Shown one piece after another: positions 10,401-22,875 of a stretch of DNA of 64,000 nt. The translations under genes and the position numbers were made by a program. Each line of letters opens with the position of its first letter. Positions within the stretch are counted from its first letter, which is position 1. This DNA is from Tanypteryx hageni (taxonomy: Eukaryota; Arthropoda; Insecta; Odonata; Petaluridae): NCBI GenBank assembly GCA_028673005.1, contig CM054114.1:24891369-24955368 (forward strand). The letters run 5' to 3'. The notes beneath the pieces were generated by a model. The model had not been told where the DNA came from. It searched no databases and was given only the letters and a program-made list of their open reading frames with translations.

Positions 10401-13400
10401 AAGAGAATCCTAGTAACTGACGCCCCTTAAGAGAATCCTGGGTACTGCCGCCCCTTAAGAGAATCCTATGTACTGCAGCCCCTTAATAGAATCCTAGGTA
10501 CTGCCGCCCCTTAAGAGAATCCTAGGTTCTGCCGCCCCTTAAAAGAATCCTAGTTACTGCCGCCCCTTAAGAGAATCCTAGGTACTGCCGCCCCTTAAGA
10601 GAATCCTAGGTACTGACACCCTTAAGAGAATCCTAGGTACTGCCGCCTCTTAAGAGAATCCTAGGTACTGCAGCCCCTTAAGAGAATCCAATTTACTGTC
10701 GCCCCTTAAGAGAATCCTAGGTACTGCCGCCCCTTAAGAGAATCCTAGGTACTGCCGCCCCTTAAGAGAATCCTAGGTACTGCCGCCCCTTAAGAGAATC
10801 CTAGTTACTGCCGCCCCTTAAGAGAATCCTAGGTACTGCCGCCCCTTAAGAGAATCCTAGGTGTTGCCGCCCCTTAAGAGGACCCTAGTTACTGCCGCCC
10901 CTTAAGAGAATCCTAGGTACTACCGCCCCTTAAGAGTATCCTAGGTACTGCCGCCCCTTATGAGAATCCTAGGAACTGCCGCCCCTTAAGAGAATCCTAG
11001 GTACTGCAGCCCCTTAAGAGAATCCCATTTACTGCCGCCCCTTTAAGTGAATCCTAGGTACTGTCGCCCCTTAAGAGAATCCTAGGTACTGCCGCCCCTT
11101 AAGAGAATCCTAGGTACTGCCGCCCCTTAAGAGAATCCTAGGTACTGCCGCCCCTTAAGAGAATCCTAGGTACTGCCGCCCCTTAAGAGAATCCTAGGTT
11201 CTGCCGCCCCTTAAGAGAATCCTAGTTACTGCCGCCCCTTAAGAGAATCCTAGGTACTGCCGCCCCTTAAGAGAATCCTAGGTATTGCCGCCCCTTAAGA
11301 GAATCCTAGGTACTGCCGCCCCTTAAGAGAATCCTAGGTACTGCAGCCCCTTAAGAGAATCCTAGGTACTGCCGCCCCTTAAGAGAATCCTAGGTTCTGC
11401 CGCCCCTTAAGAGAATCCTAGTTACTGCCGCCCCTTAAGAGAATCCTAGGTACTGCCGCCCCTTAAGAGAATCCTAGGTATTGCCGCCCCTTAAGAGAAT
11501 CCTAGGTACTGCCGCCCCTTAAGAGAATCCTAGGTACTGCAGCCCCTTAAGAGAATCCCATTTACTGCCGCCCCTTAAGAGAATCCTAGGTACTGCCGCC
11601 CCTTAAGAGAATCCTAGGTACTGCCGCCCCTTAAGAGAATCCTAGGTACTGCCGCCCCTTAAGAGAATCCTAGGTACTGCCGCCCCTTAAGAGAATCCTA
11701 GGTACTGCCGCCCCTTAAGAGAATCCTAGGTACTGCAGCCCCTTAAGAGAATCCCATTTACTGCCGCCCCTTAAGAGAATCCTAGGTACTGCCGCCCCTT
11801 AAGAGAATCCTAGGTACTGCCGCCCCTTAAGAGAATCCTAGTAACTGACGCCCCTTAAGAGAATCCTGGGTACTGCCGCCCCTTAAGAGAATCCTATGTA
11901 CTGCAGCCCCTTAATAGAATCCTATTTACTGCCGCCCCTTAAGAGAATCCTAGGTACTGCCGCCCCTTAAGAGAATCCTAGGTTCTGCCGCCCCTTAAAA
12001 GAATCCTAGTTACTGCCGCCCCTTAAGAGAATCCTAGGTACTGCCGCCCCTTAAGAGAATCCTAGGTACTGCCGCCCCTTAAGAGAATCCTAGGTACTGC
12101 CGCCCCTTAAGAGAATCCTAGGTACTGCCGCCCCTTAAGAGAATCCTAGGTACTGCCGCCCCTTAAGAGAATCCTAGGTTCTGCCGCCCCTTAAGAGAAT
12201 CCTAGTTACTGCCGCCCCTTAAGAGAATCCTAGGTACTGCCGCCCCTTAAGAGAATCCTAGGTATTGCCGCCCCTTAAGAGAATCCTAGGTACTGCCGCC
12301 CCTTAAGAGAATCCTAGGTACTGCAGCCCCTTAAGAGAATCCCATTTACTGCCGCCCCTTAAGAGAATCCTAGGTACTGCCGCCCCTTAAGAGAATCCTA
12401 GGTACTGCCGCCCCTTAAGAGAATCCTAGGTACTGCCGCCCCTTAAGAGAATCCTAGGTACTGCCGCCCCTTAAGAGAATCCTAGGTACTGCAGCCCCTT
12501 AAGAGAATCCCATTTACTGCCGCCCCTTAAGAGAATCCTAGGTACTGCCGCCCCTTAAGAGAATCCTAGGTACTGCCGCCCCTTAAGAGAATCCTAGTAA
12601 CTGACGCCCCTTAAGAGAATCCTGGGTACTGCCGCCCCTTAAGAGAATCCTATGTACTGCAGCCCCTTAATAGAATCCTATTTACTGCCGCCCCTTAAGA
12701 GAATCCTAGGTACTGCCGCCCCTTAAGAGAATCCTAGGTTCTGCCGCCCCTTAAAAGAATCCTAGTTACTGCCGCCCCTTAAGAGAATCCTAGGTACTGC
12801 CGCCCCTTAAGAGAATCCTAGGTACTGCCGCCCCTTAAGAGAATCCTAGGTACTGCCGCCCCTTAAGAGAATCCTAGGTACTGCCGCCCCTTAAGAGAAT
12901 CCTAGGTACTGCCGCCCCTTAATAGAATCCTAGGTACTGCCGCCCCTTAAGAGAATCCTAGGTTCTGCCGCCCCTTAAGAGAATCCTAGTTACTGCCGCC
13001 CCTTAAGAGAATCCTAGGTACTGCCGCCCCTTAAGAGAATCCTAGGTATTGCCGCCCCTTAAGAGAATCCTAGGTACTGCCGCCCCTTAAGAGAATCCTA
13101 GGTACTGCAGCCCCTTAAGAGAATCCCATTTACTGCCGCCCCTTAAGAGAATCCTAGGTACTGCCGCCCCTTAAGAGAATCCTAGGTACTGCCGCCCCTT
13201 AAGAGAATCCTAGGTACTGCCGCCCCTTAAGAGAATCCTAGGTACTGCCGCCCCTTAAGAGAATCCTAGGTACTGCCGCCCCTTAAGAGAATCCTAGGTA
13301 CTGCAGCCCCTTAAGAGAATCCCATTTACTGCCGCCCCTTAAGAGAATCCTAGGTACTGCCGCCCCTTAAGAGAATCCTAGTTACTGCCGCCCCTTAAGA

Positions 13401-16400
13401 GAATCCTAGGTACTGCCGCCCCTTAAGAGAATCCTAGGTACTGCCGCCCCTTAAGAGAATCCTAGGTACTGCCGCCCCTTAAGAGAATCCTAGGTACTGC
13501 CGCCCCTTAAGAGAATCCTAGGTACTGCCGCCCCTTAAGAGAATCCTAGGTACTGCCGCCCCTTAAGAGAATCCTAGGTTCTGCCGCCCCTTAAGAGAAT
13601 CCTAGGTACTGCCGCCCCTTAAGAGAATCCTAGGTACTGCCGCCCCTTAAGAGAATCCTAGGTACTGCCGCCCCTTAAGAGAATCCTGGGTACTGCCGCC
13701 CTTTAAGAGAATCCCATTTACTGCCGCCCCTTAAGAGAATCCTAGGTACTGCCGCCCCTTAAGAGAATCCTAGGTACTGCCGCCCCTTAAGAGAATCCTA
13801 GTTACTGCCGCCCCTTAAGAGAATCCTAGGTACTGCCGCCCCTTAAGAGAATCCTAGGTGTTGCCGCCCCTTAAGAGGACCCTAGTTACTGCCGCTCCTT
13901 AAGAGAATCCTAGGTACTACCGCCCCTTAAGAGTATCCTAGGTACTGCCGCCCCTTATGAGAATCCTAGGAACTGCCGCCCCTTAAGAGAATCCTAGGTA
14001 CTGCAGCCCCTTAAGAGAATCCCATTTACTGCCGCCCCTTTAAGTGAATCCTAGGTACTGTCGCCCCTTAAGAGAATCCTAGGTACTGCCGCCCCTTAAG
14101 AGAATCCTAGGTACTGCCGCCCTTTAAGAGAATCCTAGGTACTGCCGCCCCTTAAGAGAATCCTAGGTACTGCCGCCCCTTAAGAGAATCCTAGTTACTG
14201 CCGCCCCTTAAGAGAATCCTAGGTACTGCCGCCCCTTAAGAGAATCCTAGGTACTGCCGCCCCTTAAGAGAATCCTAGTAACTGCCGCCCCTTAAGAGAA
14301 TCCTAGTTACTGCCGCCCCTTAAGAGAATCTTAGGTACTGCCGCCCCTTAAGAGAATCCTAGGTACTGCCGCCCCTTAAGTGAATCCTAGGTACTGCCGC
14401 CCCTTAAGAGAATCCTAGGTACTGCAGCCCCTTAAGAGAATCCCAGTTACTTCCGCCCCTTAAGAGAATCCCAGTTACTTCCGCCCCTTAAGAGAATCCT
14501 AGATACTGCCGCCCCTTAAGAGAATCCTAGGTACTGCCGCCCCCTAAGAGAATCCTAGGTACTGCCGCCCCTTAAGAGAATCCTAGGTACTGCCGCCCCT
14601 TAAGAGAATCCCAGTTACTGCCGCCCCTTAAGAGAATCCCGGGTACTGACGCCCCTTAAGAGAATCCTAGGTACTGCCGCCCCTTAAGAGAATCCTAGGT
14701 ACTGCAGCCCCTTAAGAGAATCCTAGGTACTGCCGCCCCTTAAGAGAATCCTAGGTACTGCAGCCCCCTAATAGAATCCTATTTACTGCCGCCCCTTAAG
14801 AGAATCCTATGTACTGCCGCTTCTTAAGAGAATCCTATGTACTGCCGCCCCTTAAGAGAATCCTAGTTACTGCCGCCCCTTAAAAGAATCCTAGTTACTG
14901 CCGCCCCTTAAGAGAATCCCAGTTACTGCCGCCCCTTAAGAGAATCCCAGTTACTGCCGCCCCTTAAGAGAATCCTAGGTACTGCCGCCCCTTAAGAGAA
15001 TCCTAGGTACTGCCGCCCCTTAAGAGAATCCTATGTACTGCAGCCCCTTAATAGAATCCTATTTACTGCCGCCCCTTAAGAGAATTCTAGGTACTGCCGC
15101 CCCTTAAGAGAATCCTAGGTTCTGCCGCCCCTTAAAAGAATCCTAGTTACTGCCGCCCCTTAAGAGAATCCTAGGTACTGCCGTGCCTTAAGAGAATCCT
15201 AGGTACTGCCACCCTTAAGAGAATCCTAGGTACTGCCGCCTCTTAAGAGAATCCTAGGTACTGCAGCCCCTTAAGAGAATCCCATTTACTGCCGCCCCTT
15301 AAGAGAATCCTAGGTACTGCCGCCCCTTAAGAGAATCCTAGGTACTGCCGCCCCTTAAGAGAATGCTAGGTACTGCCGCCCCTTAAGAGAATCCTATTTA
15401 CTGCCGCCCCTTAAGAGAATCCTAGGTACTGCCGCTCCTTAAGAGAATCCTAGGTACTGCCGCCCCTTAAGAGAATCCTAGGTACTACCGCCCCTTAAGA
15501 GAATCCTAGGTACTGCCGCTCCTTAAGAGAATCCTAGGTACTGACGCCCCTTAAGAGAATCCTAGGTACTGCCGCCCCTTAAGAGAATCCTATTTACTGC
15601 CGCCCCTTAAGAGAATTCTAGGTACTGCCGCCCCTTAAGAGAATCCTAGGTTCTGCCGCCCCTTAAAAGAATCCTAGTTACTGCCGCCCCTTAAGAGAAT
15701 CCTAGGTACTGCCGTGCCTTAAGAGAATCCTAGGTACTGCCACCCTTAAGAGAATCCTAGGTACTGCCGCCTCTTAAGAGAATCCTAGGTACTGCAGCCC
15801 CTTAAGAGAATCCCATTTACTGCCGCCCCTTAAGAGAATCCTAGGTACTGCCGCCCCTTAAGAGAATCCTAGGTACTGCCGCCCCTTAAGAGAATGCTAG
15901 GTACTGCCGCCCCTTAAGAGAATCCTATTTACTGCCGCCCCTTAAGAGAATCCTAGGAGTTGCCGCCCCTTAAGAGGACCCTAGTTACTGCCGCCCCTTA
16001 AGAGAATCCTAGGTACTACCGCCCCTTAAGAGTATCCTAGGTACTGCCGCCCCTTATGAGAATCCTAGGAACTGCCGCCCCTTAAGAGAATCCTAGGTAC
16101 TGCAGCCCCTTAAGAGAATCCCATTTACTGCCGCCCCTTAAGAGAATCCTAGGTACTGCCGCCCCTTAAGAGAATCCTAGGTACTGCAGCCCCTTAAGAG
16201 AATCCCATTTACTGCCGCCCCTTTAAGTGAATCCTAGGTACTGCCGCCCCTTAAGAGAATCCTAGGTACTGCCGCCCCTTAAGAGAATCCTAGGTACTGC
16301 CGCCCCTTAAGAGAATCCTAGGTACTGCAGCCCCTTAAGAGAATCCCATTTACTGCCGCCCCTTAAGAGAATCCTAGGTACTGCCGCCCCTAAAGAGAAT

Positions 16401-19400
16401 CCTAGTAACTGCCGCCCCTTAAGAGAATCCTAGGTACTGCCGCCCCTTAAGAGAATCCTAGGTACTGCAGCCCCTTAAGAGAATCCCATTTACTGCCGCC
16501 CCTTAAGAGAATCCTAGGTACTGCCGCCCCTTAAGAGAATCCTTGGTACTGCCGCCCCTTAAGAGAATCCCAGGTACTGCAGCCCCTTAAGAGAATCCCA
16601 TTTACTGCCGCCCCTTAAGAGAATCCTAGGTACTGCCGCCCCTTAAGAGAATCCTAGGTACTACCGCCCCTTAAGAGTATCCTAGGTACTGCCGCCCCTT
16701 ATGAGAATCCTAGGAACTGCCGCCCCTTAAGAGAATCCTAGGTACTGCAGCCCCTTAAGAGAATCCCATTTACTGCCGCCCCTTAAGAGAATCCTAGGTA
16801 CTGCAGCCCCTTAAGAGAATCCCATTTACTGCCGCCCCTTAAGAGAATCCTAGGTACTGCCGCCCCTTAAGAGAATCCTAGGTACTGCCGCCCCTTAAGA
16901 GAATCCTAGGTACTGCCGCCCCTTAAGAGAATCCTAGGTACTGCAGCCCCTTAAGAGAATCCTAGGTACTGCCGCCCCTTAAGAGAATCCTAGGTACTGC
17001 AGCCCCTTAAGAGAATCCCATTTACTGCCGCCCCTTAAGAGAATCCTAGGTACTGCCGCCCCTTAAGAGAATCCTAGGTACTGCCGCCCCTTAAGAGAAT
17101 CCTAGGTACTGCCGCCCCTTAAGAGAATCCTAGGTACTGCCGCCCCTTAAGAGAATCCTAGGTACTGCAGCCCCTTAAGAGAATCCCATTTACTGCCGCC
17201 CCTTAAGAGAATCCTAGATACTGCCGCCCCTTAAGAGAATCCTAGGTACTGCCGCCCCTTAAGAGAATCCTAGGTACTGCCGCCCCTTAAGAGAATCCTA
17301 GGTACTGCCGCCCCTTAAGAGGATCCTAGTTACTGCCGCCCCTTAAGAGAATCCTAGGTACTGCCGCCCCTTAAGAGAATCCTAGGTACTGCAGCCCCTT
17401 AAGAGAATCCCATTTACTGCCGCCCCTTAAGAGAATCCTAGGTACTGCCGCCCCTTAAGAGAATCCTAGGTACTGCCGCCCCTTAAGAGAATCCTAGGTA
17501 CTGCCGCCCCTTAAGAGAATCCTAGTTACTGCCGCCCCTTAAGAGAATCCTAGGTACTGCCGCCCCTTAAGAGAATCCTAGGTACTGCCGCCCCTTAAGA
17601 GAATCCTAGGTACTGCCGCCCCTTAAGAGAATCCTAGGTACTGCCGCCCCTTAAGAGAATCCTAGGTACTGCCGCCTCTTAAGAGAATCCTAGTTACTGC
17701 CGCCCCTTAAGATAATCCTAGGTACTGCCGCCCCTTAAGAGAATCCTAGGTACCGCCGCCCCTTAAGAGAATCCTAGGTACTGCCGCCCCTTAAGAGAAT
17801 CCTAGGTACTGCCGCCCCTTAAGAGAATCCTAGGTACTGCCGCCCCTTAAGAGAATCCTAGTAACTGCCGCCCCTTAAGAGAATCCTAGTTACTGCCGCC
17901 CCTTAAGAGAATCCTAGGTACTGCCGCCCCTTAAGAGAATCCTAGGTACTGCCGCCCCTTAAGAGAATCCTAGGTACTGCAGCCCCTTAAGAGAATCCTA
18001 GGTACTGCCGCCCCTTAAGAGAATCCTAGGTACTGCCTCCCCTTAAGAGAATCCTAGGTACTGCCGCCCCTTAAGAGAATCCTAGGTACTGCCGCCCCTT
18101 AAGAGAATCCTAGGTACTGCAGCCCCTTAAGAGAATCCTAGGTACTGCCGCCACTTAAGAGAATCCTAGGTACTGCCGCCCCTTAAGAGAATTCTAGGTA
18201 CTGCCGCCCCTTAAGAGAATCCTAGGTACTGCAGCCCCTTAAGAGAATCCCATTTACTGCCGCCCCTTAAGAGAATCCTAGGTACTGCCGCCCCTTAAGA
18301 GAATCCTAGGTACTGCCGCCCCTTAAGAGAATCCTAGATACTGCCGCCCCTTAAGAGAATCCTAGGTACTGCCGCCCCTTAAGAGAATCCTAGGTACTGC
18401 CGCCCCTTAAGAGAATCCTAGGTACTGCCGCCCCTTAAGAGAATCCTAGTTACTGCCGCCCCTTAAGAGAATCCTAGGTACTGCCGCCCCTTAAGAGAAT
18501 CCTAGGTACTGCCGCCCCTTAAGAGGACCCTAGTTACTGCCGCCCCTTAAGAGAATCCTAGGTACTACCGCCCCTTAAGAGTATCCTAGGTACTGCCGCC
18601 CCTTATGAGAATCCTGGGTACTGCCGCCCCTTAAGAGAATCCTAGGTTCTGCAGCCCCTTAAGAGAATCCCATTTACTGCCGCCCCTTAAGAGAATCCTA
18701 GTTACTGCCGCCCCTTAAGAGAATCCTAGGTACTGCCGCCCCTTAACAGAATCCTAGGTACTGCCGTGCCTTAAGAGAATCCTAGGTACTGCCACCCTTA
18801 AGAGAATCCTAGGTACTGCCGCCTCTTAAGAGAATCCTAGGTACTGCAGCCCCTTAAGAGAATCCCATTTACTGCCGCCCCTTAAGAGAATCCTAGGTAC
18901 TGCCGCCCCTTAAGAGAATCCTAGGTACTGCCGCCCCTTAAGAGAATCCTAGGTACTGCAGCCCTTTAAGAGAATCCCATTTACTGCCGCCCCTTAAGAG
19001 AATCCTAGGTACTGCCGCTCCTTAAGAGAATCCTAGGTACTGCCGCCCCTTAAGAGAATCCTAGGTACTGCCGCCCCTTAAGAGAATCCTAGTTACTGCC
19101 GCCCCTTAAGAGAATCCTAGGTACTGCCGCCCCTTAAGAGAATCCTAGGTACTGCCGCCCCTTAAGAGGACCCTAGTTACTGCCGCCCCTTAAGAGAATC
19201 CTAGTTACTTCCGCCCCTTAAGAGAATCCTAGGTACTACCGCCCCTTAAGAGTATCCTAGGTACTGCCGCCCCTTATGAGAATCCTAGGAACTGCCGCCC
19301 CTTAAGAGAATCCTAGGTACTGCAGCCCCTTAAGAGAATCCCATTTACTGCCGCCCCTTAAGAGAATCCTAGTTACTGCCGCCCCTTAAGAGAATCCTAG

Positions 19401-19887
19401 GTACTGCCGCCCCTTAACAGAATCCTAGGTACAGCCGCCCCTTAAGAGAATCCTAGGTACTGCCACCCCTTAATAGAATCCTAGGTACTGTCGCCCCTTA
19501 AGAGAATCCTAGGTACTGCCGCCCCTTAAGAGAATCCTAGGTACTGCCGCCCCTTAAGAGAATCCTGGGTACTGCCGCCCTTTAAGAGAATCCTAGGTAC
19601 TGCCGCCCCTTAAGAGAATCCTAGGTACTACCGCCCCTTAAGAGAATCCTAGGTACTGACGCCCCTTATGAGAATCCTAGGTACTGCAGCCCCTTAAGAG
19701 AATGCTAGGTACTGCCGCCCCTTAAGAGAATCCTATTTACTGCCGCCCCTTAAGAGAATCCTAGGTACTGCCGCTCCTTAAGAGAATCCTAGGTACTGCC
19801 GCCCCTTAAGAGAATCCTAGGTACTACCGCCCCTTAAGAGAATCCTAGTTACTGCCGCCCCTTAAGAGAATCCTAGGTACTAGGTAC
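7416..19887. repeat. 28-bp satellite array 2, about 445 monomers, higher-order structure
   Basis: Same 28-bp monomer and orientation as array 1, running for about 12.5 kb. Higher-order structure is visible: the rare variant GGTATTGCCG occurs at 9181, 10021, 11281, 11477, 12261 and 13045. All spacings are multiples of 28 (840, 1260, 196, 784, 784), so blocks of 28 monomers were copied as units at least twice in succession. The CTGCAG-type monomer is usually followed by an AATCCCATTTACTG monomer. The array ends in a degenerate TAGGTACTAGGTACTACG at about 19875-19892, followed by a short GC-rich joint (19893-19934) and the third flank copy. Confidence 0.98.
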
Positions 19888-19934
19888 TACGAATGCTAGC
19901 GAGACGTCATCACAGGATGTCGCTCGCCCTCTTC

Positions 19935-20903
19935 CCCTCCCGTTTTAATATAATATTCATAGAAAATCTGAATTGCAGACAGATGAAATGGACTTAAATG
20001 AAAGAATTGCATATAAGAAATCAAATTTATTACCGTGTATCACACACTGCGAGAGTACAAAGTCATTATCAAATTACATAACAGTGAGGTATTTGTACAT
20101 AAATATTATATAATCAAGATATAAAAATGAATTATTGTAACAGAATTTTATAAAGTAATATCTTTGTATGCATGAAACGTATTTAAAGGAAATTCACGTG
20201 GACGACGAAAAACGTCAAACCTTCACGTCAAGAATGAATTTGTGGTTCAAGCAAAAATCTATTTGTAAAGTGATTTCTTCGGCCCTGGAACACATTCTCT
20301 TTCTGTTGCACCTGTAAAAAGAACGAAAATGAATTTCTAAGAATGTCAATCATTAAACCTGCTAAACCTAATGAAATTGATGAAGGAGGCAATGGGTATG
20401 CTTCAAATGTTGCAATAAATGTAAAATAAGGCAAATGCGCTTACGGCCCATAAACAATGTTTCTATGAAGATCACATTACCATTTGTAAAATTAAACACA
20501 TCACATTGCACTAGATAATGTCCACTTTATCTATAATTTATTCTAAGCACAGTTGTATTTGCTGACGTTTACGTGTTCACAGCAGGTACAGTTAGCCCAT
20601 TGAAGATCTATATGTATTCATCATATAACAAGGAAAAGATTTGATATAGAAATTTCAATTTCTCGATCGAAAAATATATAAATATTTCTAAATGTTTTGA
20701 AACAAAGAAGAATTAGGATTATAAACAAATGCATAATGAGAAATAAGAAATAATCAAGTTAACAATTTCTGTAAATTCAAAATATTTCAAATTAAAACAA
20801 TGAGACATCGATATGGGACACTTATTCTATTACAAGCACAATTGTATCCTCTGGCGTCTATGTTGCAGTATCACTTCCAAACTCACTATAATCTACTGAT
20901 AAC
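19935..20903. repeat. Satellite-flanking segment, copy 3 (diverged, no array after it)
   Basis: Corresponds to 6420-7340 but with more substitutions and an insertion of about 50 bp. Homology stops abruptly after CTACTGATAAC at 20903. In copies 1 and 2 this point is followed by about 75 bp more flank and then the array; here it is joined directly to a tRNA-like SINE head at 20904. This looks like a boundary created by rearrangement or by insertion. Confidence 0.9.
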
Positions 20904-21045
20904 CGGGCGCGGCCGAACTGGCTTTGGACATGTCCGATTAAGCGGTGTTTTAAACGTCCCAGGTTCAAATTGACAACGCCGTGCAATTGAGACAAAGGTG
21001 GTTAATGTGGGTGGTCAATTTCCATTTCGTACGCCATTGACTTTA
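20904..21045 (+). repeat. tRNA-derived SINE-like repeat, copy 1
   Basis: GGGCGCGGCCGAACTGG at the start resembles a tRNA A-box, and AGGTTCAAATTG at about 20961-20972 resembles a B-box. They lie about 55 bp apart, the normal layout of an internal RNA polymerase III promoter. Copy 2 begins at 22738, exactly 1,834 bp downstream, in the same orientation and nearly identical for about 100 bp. No cloverleaf suitable for a functional tRNA is obvious, so this is a SINE-like repeat rather than a tRNA gene. Confidence 0.5.
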
Positions 21046-22737
21046 TATATATAAAATAAGGTTAAACAAAGAATCATATGATTAGTTATTGTTGCAAACA
21101 ATATTTTTCCACCTTATGATTTAGATCCACCAGAAATGTTTACGTTTTATGGAAAATTTAGACCGCGACGCGGAGAGAGACGAAGAATCCATTTCTGCGA
21201 ATAAACTTGGGGGAGTAGGTGATTAAGATACGCATCTACAAACGTGCCATGTAATGTTTAATCTATGCTGTTAACGCCTACTGCCTACACCTTTCAGTCT
21301 TTTGATAAACAACCATTTACTGTGGTGTATTTCTCCGAGCGTAGCTAGCAGCGCATCAGAAATATATATTTTGAAAGTACTTAAAAACAAGATAAACGGC
21401 TACAAGATACACAAACAAACTTAAAATTATTCTCTATATATTCGAAGAGAGAATTACACGTGTTGCTTTCCTGTTATGTCTTAATTTAATTATTACATTG
21501 CCGGCACGGGAAATTTGAAAAAAATTTCTCATGGAACATCATATGCCGTAAGAACCACGTAAGGTAGGCGTTATATAAAAGCAATAATTTACGCACAATT
21601 TAATACTCTATATAAAAATACTATTTGCAGACACTTACTTTCCGTGAATTTTTCTCAATTGGTCTTTAACCGTTTTGATGAATTTCGAGCCGGGTCGACG
21701 CCGAACCAAATGAACCCCGCAAAAATATTTTTTTCGAGAACATAGGGAAGTTTCGACTACTTAAAAGCACTAAGATAATAACACGTATTTAAAGTAAAAT
21801 TCGCTGTTTTTGTGTGTCGTATTTTTATAACGGAAAATATTGATGATTTTCGCGGCGAAAATCGAGCGCGCTTTCGGAAATTTTTGATAAGCCCACTTAT
21901 CTCAAAAAACTGCAAGGTGTAGGTTAAAATAAATTACACTTTTTATTGTATAATTAACATGTGCAGTTAACACAATCACCTGCTATAACCTACCCTACGT
22001 AGTAATTGCACAATAGGCTACGACGTGCGGCGTCGACGCCCCACCGGAGCCGGTAGCCCATCAGTCATCGCAGGTTAAAAATACTTATCGATAAGATAGG
22101 TGACGACAAACTATATCGACAAAACAACAATATCATGAAATGCTGTTCAGCTGAAAATAAACTTCCTATAATGTTTAATTAAGAAGATAAGTTTTTTATT
22201 TCTTAAATATGAGGGCACGCTTTTTCCATTGTTTTTGGAAAAATCAACGTATCTGACAAACGACGCAATGTATGAAGTAGTAACATACACTAATTCACCC
22301 GTAATCAATTTTCTATGTGGTACAAGTATTAACAAACACCTATTTAACACAAAAGTTTGAATTATCGTAGGGTCGGCCCGGGCCTGCACTCGAGAGGGGC
22401 CCGCAGCGCATCCGGGACCCTTATTGGAAAAACATGTTTGGGAGGGGCAGCTTGTTGAAACATACATAGAATTACAGAAAATGCAGCATTTATTTGGCAG
22501 GGTTAACGTCCATTTCCTACCTTGCGTCTTTTACCTTGAAAAAACTTTTGAGTTTCATCTTAACCTTTTTTCGTGATTTTGGCGTTTTTTGAAAAATCAA
22601 AATATCTGAAAAACGGCGGGGGATAGGTGAATGCAGTTTTCATTACCGAACGTCAAGTGTAATTGTTGACAGTTTACCGCAATAAGCAGTCTTGCTTGGT
22701 TTGGCGGATATGGTTGATATCTCATCTTCGAGAGCGT
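21046..22737. repeat. Diverged tandem units with G-rich/inverted TACCTAC boxes, part 1
   Basis: Non-coding sequence in which similar blocks recur. A G-rich box (GGGGGAGTAGGTGATTA at 21209-21225, AAGGTGTAGGTTA at 21914-21926, CGGGGGATAGGTGA at 22617-22630) is usually preceded by AAAAAC and TGC or GGC. In the first two cases it is followed 50-70 bp later by its inverted counterpart (GTTAACGCCTAC at 21270, TAACCTACCC at 21985). The phrases GGAAAAATCAACGTATCTGA (about 22229) and GAAAAATCAAAATATCTGA (about 22591) form a direct repeat about 360 bp apart. No protein homology was recognised. Confidence 0.5.
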
Positions 22738-22875
22738 CGGGCGCGGCCGAACTGGCTTTGGACATGTCCGATTAAGCAGTGTTTTAAACGTCCCAGGTTC
22801 AAATTGACAACGCCGTGCAATTGAGACAAAAGTAATTGATGTGGGTGGTGAATGTAAATTTAATACGCCATTGTC
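22738..22875 (+). repeat. tRNA-derived SINE-like repeat, copy 2
   Basis: Same A-box-like and B-box-like structure as the copy at 20904, with one or two substitutions across the first 100 bp. The downstream sequence of both copies is also related: both have TTAAACA-AGAATCATATG and GAAATGTTTA-GTTT further on. Copy 2 carries about 90 extra bases between the head and this shared region. The duplication is therefore larger than the SINE head. Confidence 0.5.

Noticed and set aside
461..19887. CRISPR array
   Set aside because: The 28-bp units are directly adjacent with no unique spacers, and the context is eukaryotic with no Cas genes.
461..19887. Tandem-repeat protein gene
   Set aside because: Each monomer carries TAA and TAG on the plus strand and matching stops on the minus strand, and the 28-bp period rotates the frame, so no long frame exists.
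20904..22810. Functional tRNA genes
   Set aside because: A- and B-box-like sequences are present, but acceptor and anticodon stems do not pair properly; a SINE-like origin fits better.
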